Of a DNA stretch of 64,000 bases, positions 11,554 through 25,500 are shown one piece after another. The stretch comes from Bigelowiella natans CCMP2755 (taxonomy: Eukaryota > Cercozoa > Chlorarachniophyceae): NCBI GenBank assembly GCA_000320545.1, contig ADNK01001890.1, positions 62,001-126,000 of the forward strand, written 5' to 3'. The translations under genes were made by a program, and so were the position numbers. The notes beneath the pieces are model-generated. The model did not search any database and was not told where the DNA came from. It saw only the letters and a list, made by a program, of their open reading frames with translations. Position 1 is the first letter of the stretch. Each line of letters opens with the position of its first letter.

Positions 11554-12490
11554 AGTCAGTAGTGACGTTAGAATTTAAGGCAAACTCATACCCTACGACA
11601 AAGAAATTGGGTCACTGTTGGGTCGAAAGGGTCTGTGAAGGCAGTTCTCAGATTTGGTCAAAACCTTAGATCACGTTGATTATGTCACTAACACAACATA
11701 TTTATGGGATTTATATTAACAAATAAAGCGCATATTAAGTATTTAAATAAATGATGAGTTCCTGTGAGATGAAATAAAAGGACCGCCTACCGAATTATTA
11801 TTTGGATCATATACCGAGAAGGAAATCGCCTAAAATGTCCTTGACTTTTCCCTTTTTGGTTCTTTTTTGAAATGTGAGTTTTGAAATCGTAGAAAGTAGA
11901 TCTGGAGTCGCAAAGAGAATCAAACGCTTTGGTATCTCTCCAGCACCACACAACTCCCTACAAACGTGGTCCTACGGTCCAGTCGAAAGATACGACTTGT
12001 ATTTGGATAGACGGACCAAATTAGGTAAATATACCTTGCAACATCTAAGTTGCATACACTCCTAGATGGTAACACATGCACATTCTATAAGAGCACTGGA
12101 TCACCAAGCAAAACCAATATTTATAGATGTTCCATGGTGAACAGGACAAACAAAAAGGATGGGTTCATTCATTCTAGTTTGTTAGTCATTCTAGTCGCAT
12201 TCTTTTGACTGGATTCTTTTTGCCTATACTTGAGTAAACGTAGCAATATTTACCCGACACACACACAAGAGAAGAAAATACTTGACTCGCTACCATTGTT
12301 GTTACTGTTGTTGTGTTTTTGGATTAACAATGTTCTCTTATTCTGTATTATTCTTGGAGTCCATCCTGCCAATGTTTACAACACTTGGCGGCTGCTCTCC
12401 TGGCTAATTTCCCGCGCCGAAAGCGCTTTGGCCCCCCTCCTTCTTTTGCTATTTTAGCGGGGTACAACCACGACTACGCATTACATATAG
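11554..12490. other. Divergent gap between bL27 and the giant formin, with a possible exon at 11874-12028
   Basis: This 5'-5' gap should contain both promoters. A segment at about 11874-12028 is open in two plus-strand frames and ends at a good donor (TTAG|GTAAAT). One frame reads VERYDLYLDRRTKLG. It could be an upstream exon of the formin gene or chance. No TATA box or other element is evident. The rest is A+T-rich with few triplet repeats, unlike the 3' gaps it has no dense CTAG/GCATGC words. Confidence 0.3.
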
Positions 12491-15400
12491 ATGCAATCTA
12501 ACCCCCCCCCACCATACGAGGGGGGGGAATGTATCGGGTCACATTTAAATGGCATTGGGATAGCTCATGCGGGTGATCCGGTTATTAGCCAGCAAATGCC
12601 TCGGCCCGCCACTCGAATGAGCTCACGGGTGGACGAGAAGGTTAACATAAAGTCGATGAATCAGCGAAAAAAGAATGGTTTTGGTCTTTATGGTATGGTG
12701 AGTTGGTTCTTGGCATCTTCGAAGAAAGGAAACCGGTTGGGCCGCTTAAGGAACAAGGTTGATAAGGAGGCGAAGAGATACGACTCTAAGACCAAGACCT
12801 TTCTAGGGACGACTGGGGAAGAAATGGTAAGCGAAAAAGACCATGTTCTTAGCACCAACGCGAATATGAAGCGAAGAGCTAGGAGTAGAACGAGGGGTGT
12901 GACCAGAAGACGAAGAGCGGACAGCAGTGACATGCAAACGCACAACGACGAGTTAGAAGGAAAGCTCTTGGAGTACGAATATACATTAGGAGATGATATG
13001 GAATTGGATGACGGTAGCATTGATGTAAAGGTGGGGAGTTCCGAAGAAGACCCGTTATCAATTAGCAATGTAATAGATGAATTCGAGGTGTCCTACCTAA
13101 CCGAGAAGAAAGAAATAACAGATAAACATCGAAAGACCCTGGAGGAAATGAAAGGCGAACTTGAGTCTCTCAACGCAAAATTTCATTCCAAAAGTGTCGC
13201 ACTTGATAAGATAGTTAAGGAAGCAGCGCATAAACTGACCGATGGCAACCAGACGGTGAGTATTTGAGAAATGAACACGAATCAAGATGAGTCTTGAGCT
13301 AATGTTTTCCCTCAGAATAAGGACGAAAAAGAGAAACTTCCAGTATCTCAGGGAGACTTAAAGTAATAAAATACTGAAAATGACTAAATTCTATGCGGTA
13401 CTGTAATGTTGAATTGTCCACAGACTTGAATTAAGTTCACCTGGAAGCAAAACTGGAGGTCACGATACTTCATCTCTTAAGGTGGATCTCAAGGAGACAG
13501 CAAAAGAACTTAAGCGAAGTGTTGGAGATATACATAAAAAGTATCGCCAAGCAGCTACTGCAACGGCTGCCTTTTCCCTTGCAACAAGTGAAAGGTTAGT
13601 TTCAGAGGAAGATAGAGACAATTATAGAATTCCTTTTGGAAAGAAGAATGACCTTGAAAAACGTGTCGCAGAGCTTGAGTCTGAGAAGTCAAGATTAGAA
13701 TGTGAACTCAAATCCTTTAAGTTATCGAAAAATGTTTCCTCTTCTCTCAAGAAGATGAAAGACGAGCTTATTCTGGCCAAGAACCTGCAAACCATGCATG
13801 GCGATATTGAAAGATCTTTGAGGGATGAACTTGCGAAGCTCAAGGAAAACGACAAGGGAGGACTTGTTGAGTTGTTGATGCAAGAAAAGGAAAGTATGGA
13901 AAACATGTTAGATTCTTTGACGAGCGAATGGGAGACAGAGCGCACAATGCTCGAACGGTCGCAAATTTTGCTAGAACAGAAACACGCTGATTCAATTCGC
14001 CAAATTGAGGAGAAACACCAAAAGGAGAAAGAAACCATCGTGGTGAAACTTAAATCCTCTATTATAGAAAAGAATGCACTGGAAAAGAAATGTTCAATTA
14101 TGCAGAAAATGTCAGAATTCCCTAAAAGCAAGGGGGATGAAACTGGAGGTACTGATCTAGGAGCAGATCCTCGTGTTTTGCTCCTTGAATCAGAGGCCCA
14201 GCTTAAAAAAGTAAGCATAGAAAATGCAAATCTACGCTCTCAAGTTTCCCAATTGAATGATTCGCGGCGGCAAATGGCAGCAGCTGAGGCAGCCACCAGA
14301 GCTAAGCTTGAACAGTCCTATGCAGAAGACTTTAGGCGAATTCAAGATGAAAGGGTATTGTCGAACAATAAGATGAGCGTAATTTTTATCATCATTATCA
14401 TCATCATCATAGCCTTAGCAAGCACTACAATACCCACATATAATGCCCGAGGACAAATTATCCTGTCATCCATTGCTTCTGATTCTTTCCTGTCATCATC
14501 GAATAGGCAAGGGAAAGCCGAAGACAGGAACGAAATCTGATTCAAGTCAGGGTGGAATACGAAAAGCGTTTATTAGCAATCGCTGGAGAAAGCGCGGAAG
14601 CATATAAAGAGGAAATGAAGGCTGTGAAAGATGGCGATGAACAGCGCCTTCTGCAGCTTCTTGCCGATGAAAAGGAGAACTTGCAACAAAGACTGCAGCA
14701 TATTCACACATCTCACTCCGAAGACCGGAAAAATTGGGAAAACGAGATAGAGATGGCGGATAAGACTGCAAAGATAAGTATTGCCAAATCTCAGGTCCGT
14801 GTATAGTTATCTTTCAATTATTCTTGATAATGCAGGAGTTCCTGCCTGGATGTTGTTATTATTGTATCTGTTTGTTGTGATTAACTTTTGTCTGATATAT
14901 GGATCCAGTGTCAGAAGACAGAAGAAGAAGAAGATCTCGTTTGTGCCATTGCTGCATGCAGCTTGATTATATTTTCTTCCCCCCCAAAAATATTGATGCA
15001 GGTTGTTGGTAAAAGACTGAGAGAGGCATCCGAGAAAAAGGTTCGTGCTGAATTGGAAGTCAAATTCGGCCTTGAACGCCGAAGAATCATAGAGTCTCAC
15101 CAAAATAATGAAGACCTATTCAGGAGAAAACTTGAACGTCATGTTGGTTTGCAGCAAAAAATAGAAAGTTCGGGAACTTTGAAACCAGAGATATCGCTCA
15201 GAAGTAATATAGATAAGACATTGTCCTCAGCAGAGGAAAAAGATTCTGCGAAAACAGCTGCAATATACAATAATATTGGCCAAGTTGAATCCGAAAAAGA
15301 ACAGATAATGCATCGACGGCCCAAAAAACAACCGAACATTGAGAAGACTAAGACCGCTTCAAATCCCAGTACCTTCTGTGAGAGCAGAGAAGAACAGAGG

Positions 15401-18400
15401 AGGCAGTCTCCCAGGAAGAATGTACGCTCATATGAGGTGATGCAACTTGAGTTCGCAAAGGAACGTCACAAAATGCAACAGGACCATCAGAAAGAGCTAG
15501 AAGAAGTCGTCAGTGCGGAAAGAGAACGTGCCGAGGCTGAAATTCAACGCTTGCAATCTCTATTAAAATCTGATTCTTCCCAATCAAGTCGCGCTTTGCA
15601 GCAGAAACTTGTGTTGGGAGAGGAACTAAACGAGTCAGGAATCATACATCTGCTCACTGCTGAGAAGGCGAAGAATGAACAACTTGCAAGAATGCTTAGC
15701 AATCAAGAGAAAAGGCATCGAGTTGAGATGGAATCATTGCTGGTGATGGATGATGGCATATACAAACAAAAAATAATACACAGCACGTCTAAATCATTTC
15801 ATTGACTTTTAAACATTTTAGTTCGATGCTGACTAACAACTAAATTTTGACAGATCGTAGAAAAAAAGAAAAGAGAAGCTTCTGTAGCGGCGGAACGTGC
15901 AGGATTTGAGTTACAGTTTAAAACGAAATTACGTAAGATGCATCAAGTTCAGCAGCGCGAAGAGAAAGACCGAGAGCAAGCTCTTCCTCTTCTCTCTCCC
16001 AATACCGGTATGAAAGAGGAGAAAAGTTCTTCCCATGGAGCGCCTAGAGGATATTCATCGAATATATCTCCCTTACCTCACGAGGGACGGACTAAACAAT
16101 TGGAAAATGTGTTGCCTACGATGTTGCAGCAGCGAACAAATGATGCTACTCGTAGTCGTGGTAATCCCAGTAGTCTCAGTAGGCAAGATGTGGAGATTGA
16201 AGTCGCACGAGAGCGTAATAAAATGGCGAAAAAGCATGCGAGGGATCTAAATGAGATAATACAAGCTGAAAGACGCCGCTCTGAGGAGAGGCTGCAACGC
16301 ACGCGCGAATTAGTATCGTTAGTAGCAGGGGAAAACTGTCGTGCCTTGACAGAAAAGCTTGATTCGGGAGATATTAAGGAATCAGAACTAGCTCAGTTAT
16401 TGGTCGCGGAGACCGTTAAGAATAAACAGCTAAGTAACCTCTTAAATACTGAAGCAGCACAGCGTGTATCTGACCAAAAACGAATTGAAACAGTATCAAT
16501 GAAAGTTGCGGCGGCTTCGGCTGCTATAAGCAATGCGGAACTTGAAGTTGGATGGAAATTGGAGCGGAGGCGGATGATCAAATCTCATAGAAATGAGATT
16601 GATAAATTGCAGCATCAAATCCAGGCACTGATCGACTCCACTTCCAAAGCCAACAGCGAAATAGAACACCATGAGAATGACGAAACCAGACCGGCGTTAT
16701 TGAAAGATGAAAAGGATCAACTTCCATCGAAGAACGAGGCTATTCTCAAGGCGCAACTAGAAGCGCTCCGTGCAGATCTTGAACTTAAGTATGCAAATGA
16801 ACGCTTTTCGATGCAACAAATCCACGAAAAGGAGTTGCAAGATTGTATTGATGCTGAGAAAGAAAGTGCTGAAGAGCGATTGGAGCGCATGCGATCATAT
16901 CTAGAATCCGAAGCTTCTCAAACGAGTAGGAATTTACACGAGAAGCTGCTTATGCAAGGGGTCAAGGAGGTCAAAGATTCAGATCTTGTTCAGTTATTAG
17001 GAGCTGAGAAAGCAAAAAACGCCCAACTTGTAAGAATGTTAGAGAAAGAATCAGCACGACAGCGATATCTTGAACATGCGCTCAAGAGACAGAAAGCTTT
17101 TCACGATAAAGCCTTGGCCCAGCAAAAAACATATTATAAGGAAACTTTAACTAAATATCAAAAGGTCCAAAGGGAAAACCTCATATCTAAAGTTGAGAAG
17201 GATTTGACGAAGGTGTTAGCAGAAGGAGGGGAGCTAGTAGAGGGTCGGAAAATGCGAGACGGAGGAGGGGCAAGTACTACTACTACTACTACTGCTACAC
17301 CTACTAGTGGTAATACCATCATTGAGAATGTAGATAGCAAGAAGAAAACGCTGCCTGACTACAAAGAACCCTCAATCGCGCACCAACACGATAGTGCTGC
17401 TGCCTACCCTTCAACACTCAAATTCATCGATACAGAGAGTCACGGGGAGGGTTATCACAAAATAAAAGCTAAATTATGTGAAATTTTGGAGGAGTATCGA
17501 AGCAGCAGCATCAAGGATGGTGAAATAATAGACGATGATAACACCAATGATATTACAATTTCGGGAACATCTAATTCAACGCTCCCCGTATCAGATCACG
17601 CATTAGACTTTGAGCTAAAAGCAGAAGAGGAAACAAAAGTAGAGAAAGGAGTAAATAGGACGGCGAAGGAGCGGACTGAGCAGATTGAGATCATGTATCA
17701 ACAGCGAATTAATGAGTTGGAAAAGCAACTCCACGAAAAGACTGTAAATAATGTCGCACTGCTATCCAAACGGGTTTCCGAAAATCAATCGACGAGCCAA
17801 AATGAGGAGGCAGAGCCACTCCAACAGCTGATATCCGCCATGAAGTTGCAGCATGAATTGGAAATTAAAGTAGTTCATATTGAAGATTATAGTAGAGACA
17901 TTATTACGATATGAGGGTCTCAATTATCACGATTGTGAAGATGATGACAATGATAATGATAATGATAAAATTAATGTTAGTGTAATTCCCCCCCCCCATC
18001 TATTATAACTTTTGCTGCTACATCTTTTGTCGTTGTTATGATGATACTTGATGATGCTCAATTCCCATTACGCTTCATTAATATCTTACCGTTTTCCCCT
18101 ATAATGACCAGAGTATCATAATACTGATATTAGTATACAATCTTCAGGAATTACAATCACGAATAAATAAGTCAAATAAGACTTCGGCATTGAAACGACA
18201 TGAGCGATTGATTCAAGAGCAGCAGCGCCAGAAACAGCATGATGTAAGAATAAAAGAATTAATAGCTACACAAATGAAAACTGATGCTGCGTATTGGGAG
18301 AGCGAAAAGGAGGAGATGGAGAAATCGCACGCTCTGGAGGTTCTAAATTGGCGAAGACTGGTCGAGGAGGCAAGAGCAGAAAGAGATGACAGCATCGAGA

Positions 18401-19543
18401 GAGCTCATGCTCTTGCCAATGACCAAATACGGAAGGAGCTAGATTCAGCCAACAGCGGCGATAAGAAGGAGCTTCTTGAGCTGCTGAGCAAGGAGAAGGC
18501 AAGCATGAGGCAACAATTTGCAACCATGCAACGAACTCATTTGCTCGAGAAGGCGATTCTTGAAAAGCAAGTCGTCAATCTCCGAGAGAATGCCCGTGCA
18601 GAGGCGAACAGGGCCGTCGCAGTAGCTATTAAGTCAGAAAAAGCGAATGGGCTTCAACTTCTTGCCGAGCACGAAGCCAAGTGGTGCGAGGAGAAGATCG
18701 CTATGCGGAAGAGTCACACGGAAGATGCTAGAAAGCATCAAGAAGAACTAGAAGAAGCCAAGCGCCGGGATGAAGCAGGGGTGCTAGCCCAGAATCGGCG
18801 CCTGGAAGAGGCGATGTCTGCTGCAGGAAGCGCCAACGAGAAGCGTTTGCTTGGCATAATTGAGAAGGAGAGATCCCAAGCGCGAACGATAGAACTCGAA
18901 CTGGTAGAGAGGAATCGTGAGCAGAGAGAATGGTGGCAGAAGCGAGCAAGTGATCTTGAAGGTGAGATAAAAGCTCAGCAAGCACATCACAAGAATACCA
19001 TGGAACGGGTGCAAAATGCGCACAAATTGATGTTGGAATCCGAATACGAGAGCAAATTACAGGATGAGAGGCGCAAGATGCGCATCAGTTATGAGCGTCA
19101 ACTCGAAGTTCTGCGCGACCGTCGAGTAGTAGCAGAAGCAGCAACAGGTTCTCCTGATTCTGGTGAGATCACCGGAGCAGGAGGAGCAGTAAGCATTGGC
19201 AGGTTAGCAGCAGACCCCGCTGCCTCCACCACTGCTGCTACTTCCTCGTCATCACCACCCTCAGCGGGAGAGGCGGGAGAAGCGGAAGCAAAGAAGAAAC
19301 ATGATGCTAGACAGGAGAGCAGCGAGGAGCTAAGGCGAAAGGCGGCTTCTGCCGCTGTCCTCTCTGAATCACTGAGGCGGGAGAACTCGGAGTTGAAAAG
19401 TGAGTTAGAAACGTTGAGGGAGGATTGGCGTGCCCAGCAATCCTCCAAGGATTCGCTGGCTAAAAAGCTATATATGGCTGAGAAGTCAATCAGCCTCCTC
19501 ACTGCTGCCACTGGGGCTGGTGGCAATACCGCTGCTGCTTCCA

Positions 19544-19581
<38 letters not shown>

Positions 19582-20918
19582 AAGAGCAGTGGTGGATACA
19601 CAACGGCAGCAGCAGCAGCGGCGGTGGCGACGACGGCAGCTCCATGGATACACGAGCGGCGGAAACTGGAGCAGCAGCACAGAGACCAGATGATAAAACT
19701 GGAACGGAAGTTGAAAAGCAATGCTGAGGAGCACATCTCGGTACTACAGAAGCAGCTGGCAGAGGCAGCTCGGCGTCACCAGAGGCAACTGCAAGTTGCC
19801 ACTCAAGGAGACGAGAAGAAAGTAGGGGAAGTGTTGCAGGAGGCAGAATCAAATTTACAGAAACGCATAGCTTCTTTGGAAGAACTACATGCCAGGGAGA
19901 TGGAAGAGGTGAAGGAAAGAGCGGCACGCATGCTGACCGAGGTCCAACGTACCTCAACAGATGCGTCTCTGGCTTCTAACCGCGCCCACGAGGCTACTTT
20001 GTCCAAGTTGCATGCCGAGGCGGAGATAAAATGGGCTATTGAGCGGCAGAATCTTGTGGAGAAGCACAATGTAGAGCTTTCGAGATTGCGCAAGAGCATG
20101 ATGAGGGCTAAGGATGAGAAGGCGGATGAGAAGCTAGGATCAAGGCATGCCGAGATAGAGAGAGCATTGAATGCGCAGGTGGAGGCGGCCGAGGACAAAG
20201 ACGAGAGGCGTCTCAAAGAGTTGTTGCGAGAAGAGAAGATGAAGTCATTGCAGCGCGAGAGGGATGCCGAGGATCGTATGCGTTTGGAGAGTGCGCGTTG
20301 GCAGAAGAGACTCTTGGCTACGGAACAACGTCTTCGCGCAGAGCAGGAGGAGGCTCTCGCTGCCTCGGAGCGGTTGAGGGTGGCATCAGAGAAGGAGTTG
20401 AAGGCCAAAGCAGATGCACGTTTGGCAGCGGAGCGCAAGCGGCTCGATGCCGAGCATCAGGAAAGACTACACCAGATGAGCACGCTTGTAGCCGCAGCAT
20501 CACAGGAATCAAGGAGGAGGAGGAGGAGGAGGCCTGTTGGTGCTAGTTCTAGTGCTTCAGTCGTTGAAACTACTACTCCTTACACCATTTCTGCTTCTAC
20601 AACTGCCGCACCTCCTCTTGCTGCTGCTGGTGGTGGGTCGGGATCAGTTGTTGTTCCGAAGGCAGTTGGTGGTAGTGGTGGTAGTGGTGCTGTTGCTGTA
20701 AGCGCTGCGTATGAAGCTTATCAAGATTCCGCAATGATATCCACATTAAAGCTGGAGATCAAGGTAGTAATAGTTCAAGGCGACTATTTCTTCTTCTTCT
20801 TCTTCTTCTTCTTCTTCTTCTTCTTCTTCTTCTCGTTCTTCCTCCTCCTCTTGGTGTATGTATATCGCCTATCGGTGGGTAATAAAGAGAATAAGCGCAC
20901 GTGTTGTAATTGTGTGTG

Positions 20919-20950
<32 letters not shown>

Positions 20951-22547
20951 GATAGTGGGGTATCAGTCATAATTAAATAATCGTGTGCGTAAGATAAAGA
21001 GGAAAGGGATCATCATCACCCAATCACCACCACCATCAGCAGCATCATCAGTATCATCAGTATTATCAGTATCATCAGTATCATCATCATCATCATGATC
21101 ATCATCTACATTGGTTGGTTTCCGTCAAGTGCTAAATTATCTTGTTAATCACAGGCGCTGAAGTCGCAGCTGAATAAGAAGAACGAGGATATGCACCGAG
21201 GAGCACAGAAGGAGCTGATGGATGCTGAGAGGGAACAGATAAGCAAAAGACTGGAGATAATAAATGAGAATTCAGCACAAGTTACCAAGGAGTCAATTTG
21301 GGAGAGCGAAAAGGAGGAGATGGAGAAATCGCACGCTCTGGAGGTTCTAAATTGGCGAAGACTGGTCGAGGAGGCAAGAGCAGAAAGAGATGACAGCATC
21401 GAGAGAGCTCATGCTCTTGCCAATGACCAAATACGGAAGGAGCTAGATTCAGCCAACAGCGGCGATAAGAAGGAGCTTCTTGAGCTGCTGAGCAAGGAGA
21501 AGGCAAGCATGAGGCAACAATTTGCAACCATGCAACGAACTCATTTGCTCGAGAAGGCGATTCTTGAAAAGCAAGTCGTCAATCTCCGAGAGAATGCCCG
21601 TGCAGAGGCGAACAGGGCCGTCGCAGTAGCTATTAAGTCAGAAAAAGCGAATGGGCTTCAACTTCTTGCCGAGCACGAAGCCAAGTGGTGCGAGGAGAAG
21701 ATCGCTATGCGGAAGAGTCACACGGAAGATGCTAGAAAGCATCAAGAAGAACTAGAAGAAGCCAAGCGCCGGGATGAAGCAGGGGTGCTAGCCCAGAATC
21801 GGCGCCTGGAAGAGGCGATGTCTGCTGCAGGAAGCGCCAACGAGAAGCGTTTGCTTGGCATAATTGAGAAGGAGAGATCCCAAGCGCGAACGATAGAACT
21901 CGAACTGGTAGAGAGGAATCGTGAGCAGAGAGAATGGTGGCAGAAGCGAGCAAGTGATCTTGAAGGTGAGATAAAAGCTCAGCAAGCACATCACAAGAAT
22001 ACCATGGAACGGGTGCAAAATGCGCACAAATTGATGTTGGAATCCGAATACGAGAGCAAATTACAGGATGAGAGGCGCAAGATGCGCATCAGTTATGAGC
22101 GTCAACTCGAAGTTCTGCGCGACCGTCGAGTAGTAGCAGAAGCAGCAACAGGTTCTCCTGATTCTGGTGAGATCACCGGAGCAGGAGGAGCAGTAAGCAT
22201 TGGCAGGTTAGCAGCAGACCCCGCTGCCTCCACCACTGCTGCTACTTCCTCGTCATCACCACCCTCAGCGGGAGAGGCGGGAGAAGCGGAAGCAAAGAAG
22301 AAACATGATGCTAGACAGGAGAGCAGCGAGGAGCTAAGGCGAAAGGCGGCTTCTGCCGCTGTCCTCTCTGAATCACTGAGGCGGGAGAACTCGGAGTTGA
22401 AAAGTGAGTTAGAAACGTTGAGGGAGGATTGGCGTGCCCAGCAATCCTCCAAGGATTCGCTGGCTAAAAAGCTATATATGGCTGAGAAGTCAATCAGCCT
22501 CCTCACTGCTGCCACTGGGGCTGGTGGCAATACCGCTGCTGCTTCCA

Positions 22548-22585
<38 letters not shown>

Positions 22586-25500
22586 AAGAGCAGTGGTGGA
22601 TACACAACGGCAGCAGCAGCAGCGGCGGTGGCGACGACGGCAGCTCCATGGATACACGAGCGGCGGAAACTGGAGCAGCAGCACAGAGACCAGATGATAA
22701 AACTGGAACGGAAGTTGAAAAGCAATGCTGAGGAGCACATCTCGGTACTACAGAAGCAGCTGGCAGAGGCAGCTCGGCGTCACCAGAGGCAACTGCAAGT
22801 TGCCACTCAAGGAGACGAGAAGAAAGTAGGGGAAGTGTTGCAGGAGGCAGAATCAAATTTACAGAAACGCATAGCTTCTTTGGAAGAACTACATGCCAGG
22901 GAGATGGAAGAGGTGAAGGAAAGAGCGGCACGCATGCTGACCGAGGTCCAACGTACCTCAACAGATGCGTCTCTGGCTTCTAACCGCGCCCACGAGGCTA
23001 CTTTGTCCAAGTTGCATGCCGAGGCGGAGATAAAATGGGCTATTGAGCGGCAGAATCTTGTGGAGAAGCACAATGTAGAGCTTTCGAGATTGCGCAAGAG
23101 CATGATGAGGGCTAAGGATGAGAAGGCGGATGAGAAGCTAGGATCAAGGCATGCCGAGATAGAGAGAGCATTGAATGCGCAGGTGGAGGCGGCCGAGGAC
23201 AAAGACGAGAGGCGTCTCAAAGAGTTGTTGCGAGAAGAGAAGATGAAGTCATTGCAGCGCGAGAGGGATGCCGAGAATCGTATGCGTTTGGAGAGTGCGC
23301 GTTGGCAGAAGAGACTCTTGGCTACGGAACAACGTCTTCGCGCAGAGCAGGAGGAGGCTCTCGCTGCCTCGGAGCGGTTGAGGGTGGCATCAGAGAAGGA
23401 GTTGAAGGCCAAAGCAGATGCACGTTTGGCAGCGGAGCGCAAGCGGCTCGATGCCGAGCATCAGGAAAGACTGTCGTTGGCAGAGGAAGAGAAAGAAAAG
23501 CCCTCAAGAAATGAAATTACAAGTATTAGGGAACAGAAGATATTTAATTCAGAAAATGGGCAAGTTAATCTTTCTTCTACAATTGAAAGGGGGAAGGATT
23601 TAGATGGTGTTGTATTTTTACCCGGTCCTGAAATGGCGAAGGAACATGAATTTCTCAAATGTAGGATTGTGGAGCTTGAGGAGTCATTGCAAGCCCAAAC
23701 GGCCAGACATGAAATCTCGCTCTCACACCTTCAAAATACAATGGCTTTCAAGCTGAAGTTGGCAAATGACTCTCTTTCTGATGAAAAAATAAGGCTTGAA
23801 CGTCTTGGGAAAACCCACGAAAACCATCTTAATATACTAAATGGTGGCGACAAGGCAAAACTTGCTGCACAGCTAGAGATCGAGAAAAAAGTGGCTAAAG
23901 AAGAGATGGAAGAGCTTGCTGCTGCTCTTGATCAACGACAACGGCAGCTTATTAGCTTTCACAAGTTAGAGCTTGACCGTGTCCATGCTATGTATCGAAG
24001 AGAAATTGATCATGTGAAGCGTCACCGTGATACATCCCTGGAATTAATGCAAAAAAAAATAGCTAATCTTTTGAAGAAACAGCTAGCAACGGTTGTAAGG
24101 AGAGGCCATTCCACAAGAGGCAGCAATAGTGGGAACCTACAACAACCTAAACAACAGGGAGGTTGTAGTGACTTGAACTACAGAGAACTGGAAGAACTCA
24201 TTATTTCAGAAGAAAAGGCTGCTAGGGAAAGGGAGCAGCAAGTTGAAGTTGAATCAGAAAGGCTATTCGCTCGGATTACATCTCTTGAACAACAAAAACA
24301 AGACTTGGACAATATTAGAGCTCAGCAAGAGATAGCTTTTACACAATCGAAAAAAGCCTATGAATCCAAATTGAAAGCAGCAAACGACGCAATCGCTGCA
24401 GAGAGAAGGTTTACTGAGACAATGAGGAAAAACTTCGAATCCCAAATTGATGCGATCAAAGGTAGGGATAGAGCTAAGTTGGTCGAGTTTGTTAAGATTG
24501 AGAAAGTTGGAATAGAAAAACGCATCAAAGAGATCGATGAAGCCAACACCAAAAGAACTGCATTATTAATAGAAGAACATAAGTTACAGTTGGACGAGAT
24601 CAATAACATTCATTTGAGACAACTAGCGGATATAGAGCGTGACCGGGACCAGAGAGTCGGGAGAGCACAAGAAAAGCTATCGGCTGTCCTCAAACAACAG
24701 CTTTCTGCTGCTAAGAAAGGAACGGTATTAAGTAAAGAGCAGCTCATGCATGTAATTTCTTCCCAGGAAACCATTTCAGATGACCGGAAGGATCGGGTTG
24801 AATCGCAAATATCACTGCTGAAATCACAGATTGAGTCACTTGAAAGAGAAAAGAGGGCTTCAGATCATCTACGTTCTAATCACGAATGCATTCTAAAGAA
24901 AATGAAGGAAAATATGGCTTCTAAGCTTGAAAATGTAGAGCAGGAACTTAAGTACCAGAGAGAAACTATGAGTAAGCTCAAAGCTAATCATGTTGCAGAA
25001 ATCAAGGCGTTTGAGAGGGGCGATAAGACAGAGCTACTGGATCTTTTGAAGTATGAAAAGGCCACATTGGAAGAAGCTGTGAGTCGACGTGAAGAAGCAA
25101 AAGAAGGAGAAATGTTGAAACTCGTAAACCAGCATGAGATTGATATAGAAAGGATCCAAAAGGCACACAATATTGCAATGGAAGATAGTAAACGTCAGAG
25201 ACTGGCTGCCCTAGCAGATGCTGATGCTTCTCACCGCAAATTACGTGGTATTCTTAAGAAACTACCAATGATCACAGGAAAGGAGAATATACAGGTTGCA
25301 AATAAGGAAGTAACAACTCAATCGTCATCTTCTCCTGATTTAAATAAGAAAGCGATAGAGGCTATTATATCAGAAGAAGAGGTACTCATTGGTCAACAAA
25401 CGAAACGTCTACGAGCAGAGAGGAAAAAATTTGAAACTTGTATATCACAGCTTAACTCCAGGATTGAGTCTCTCCAGAGCGAAAATGAAACCCTTCAGCA

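Noticed and set aside
13622-14218. Minus-strand open frame of 198 codons
   Set aside because: Lies fully antisense to formin exon 3. The Ser-rich composition is the mirror of Glu/Lys/Arg codons.
19098-19736. Long minus-strand open frame (212 codons), with an identical one at 22102-22740
   Set aside because: It is the reverse of the duplicated formin coil. Poly-Ser and Ala runs arise from the antisense of Asp and Ala codons. No independent support.
19803-20438. Minus-strand open frame of 211 codons, repeated at 22807-23442
   Set aside because: Antisense shadow of the coil. Its duplication only reflects the 2,175-bp repeat.
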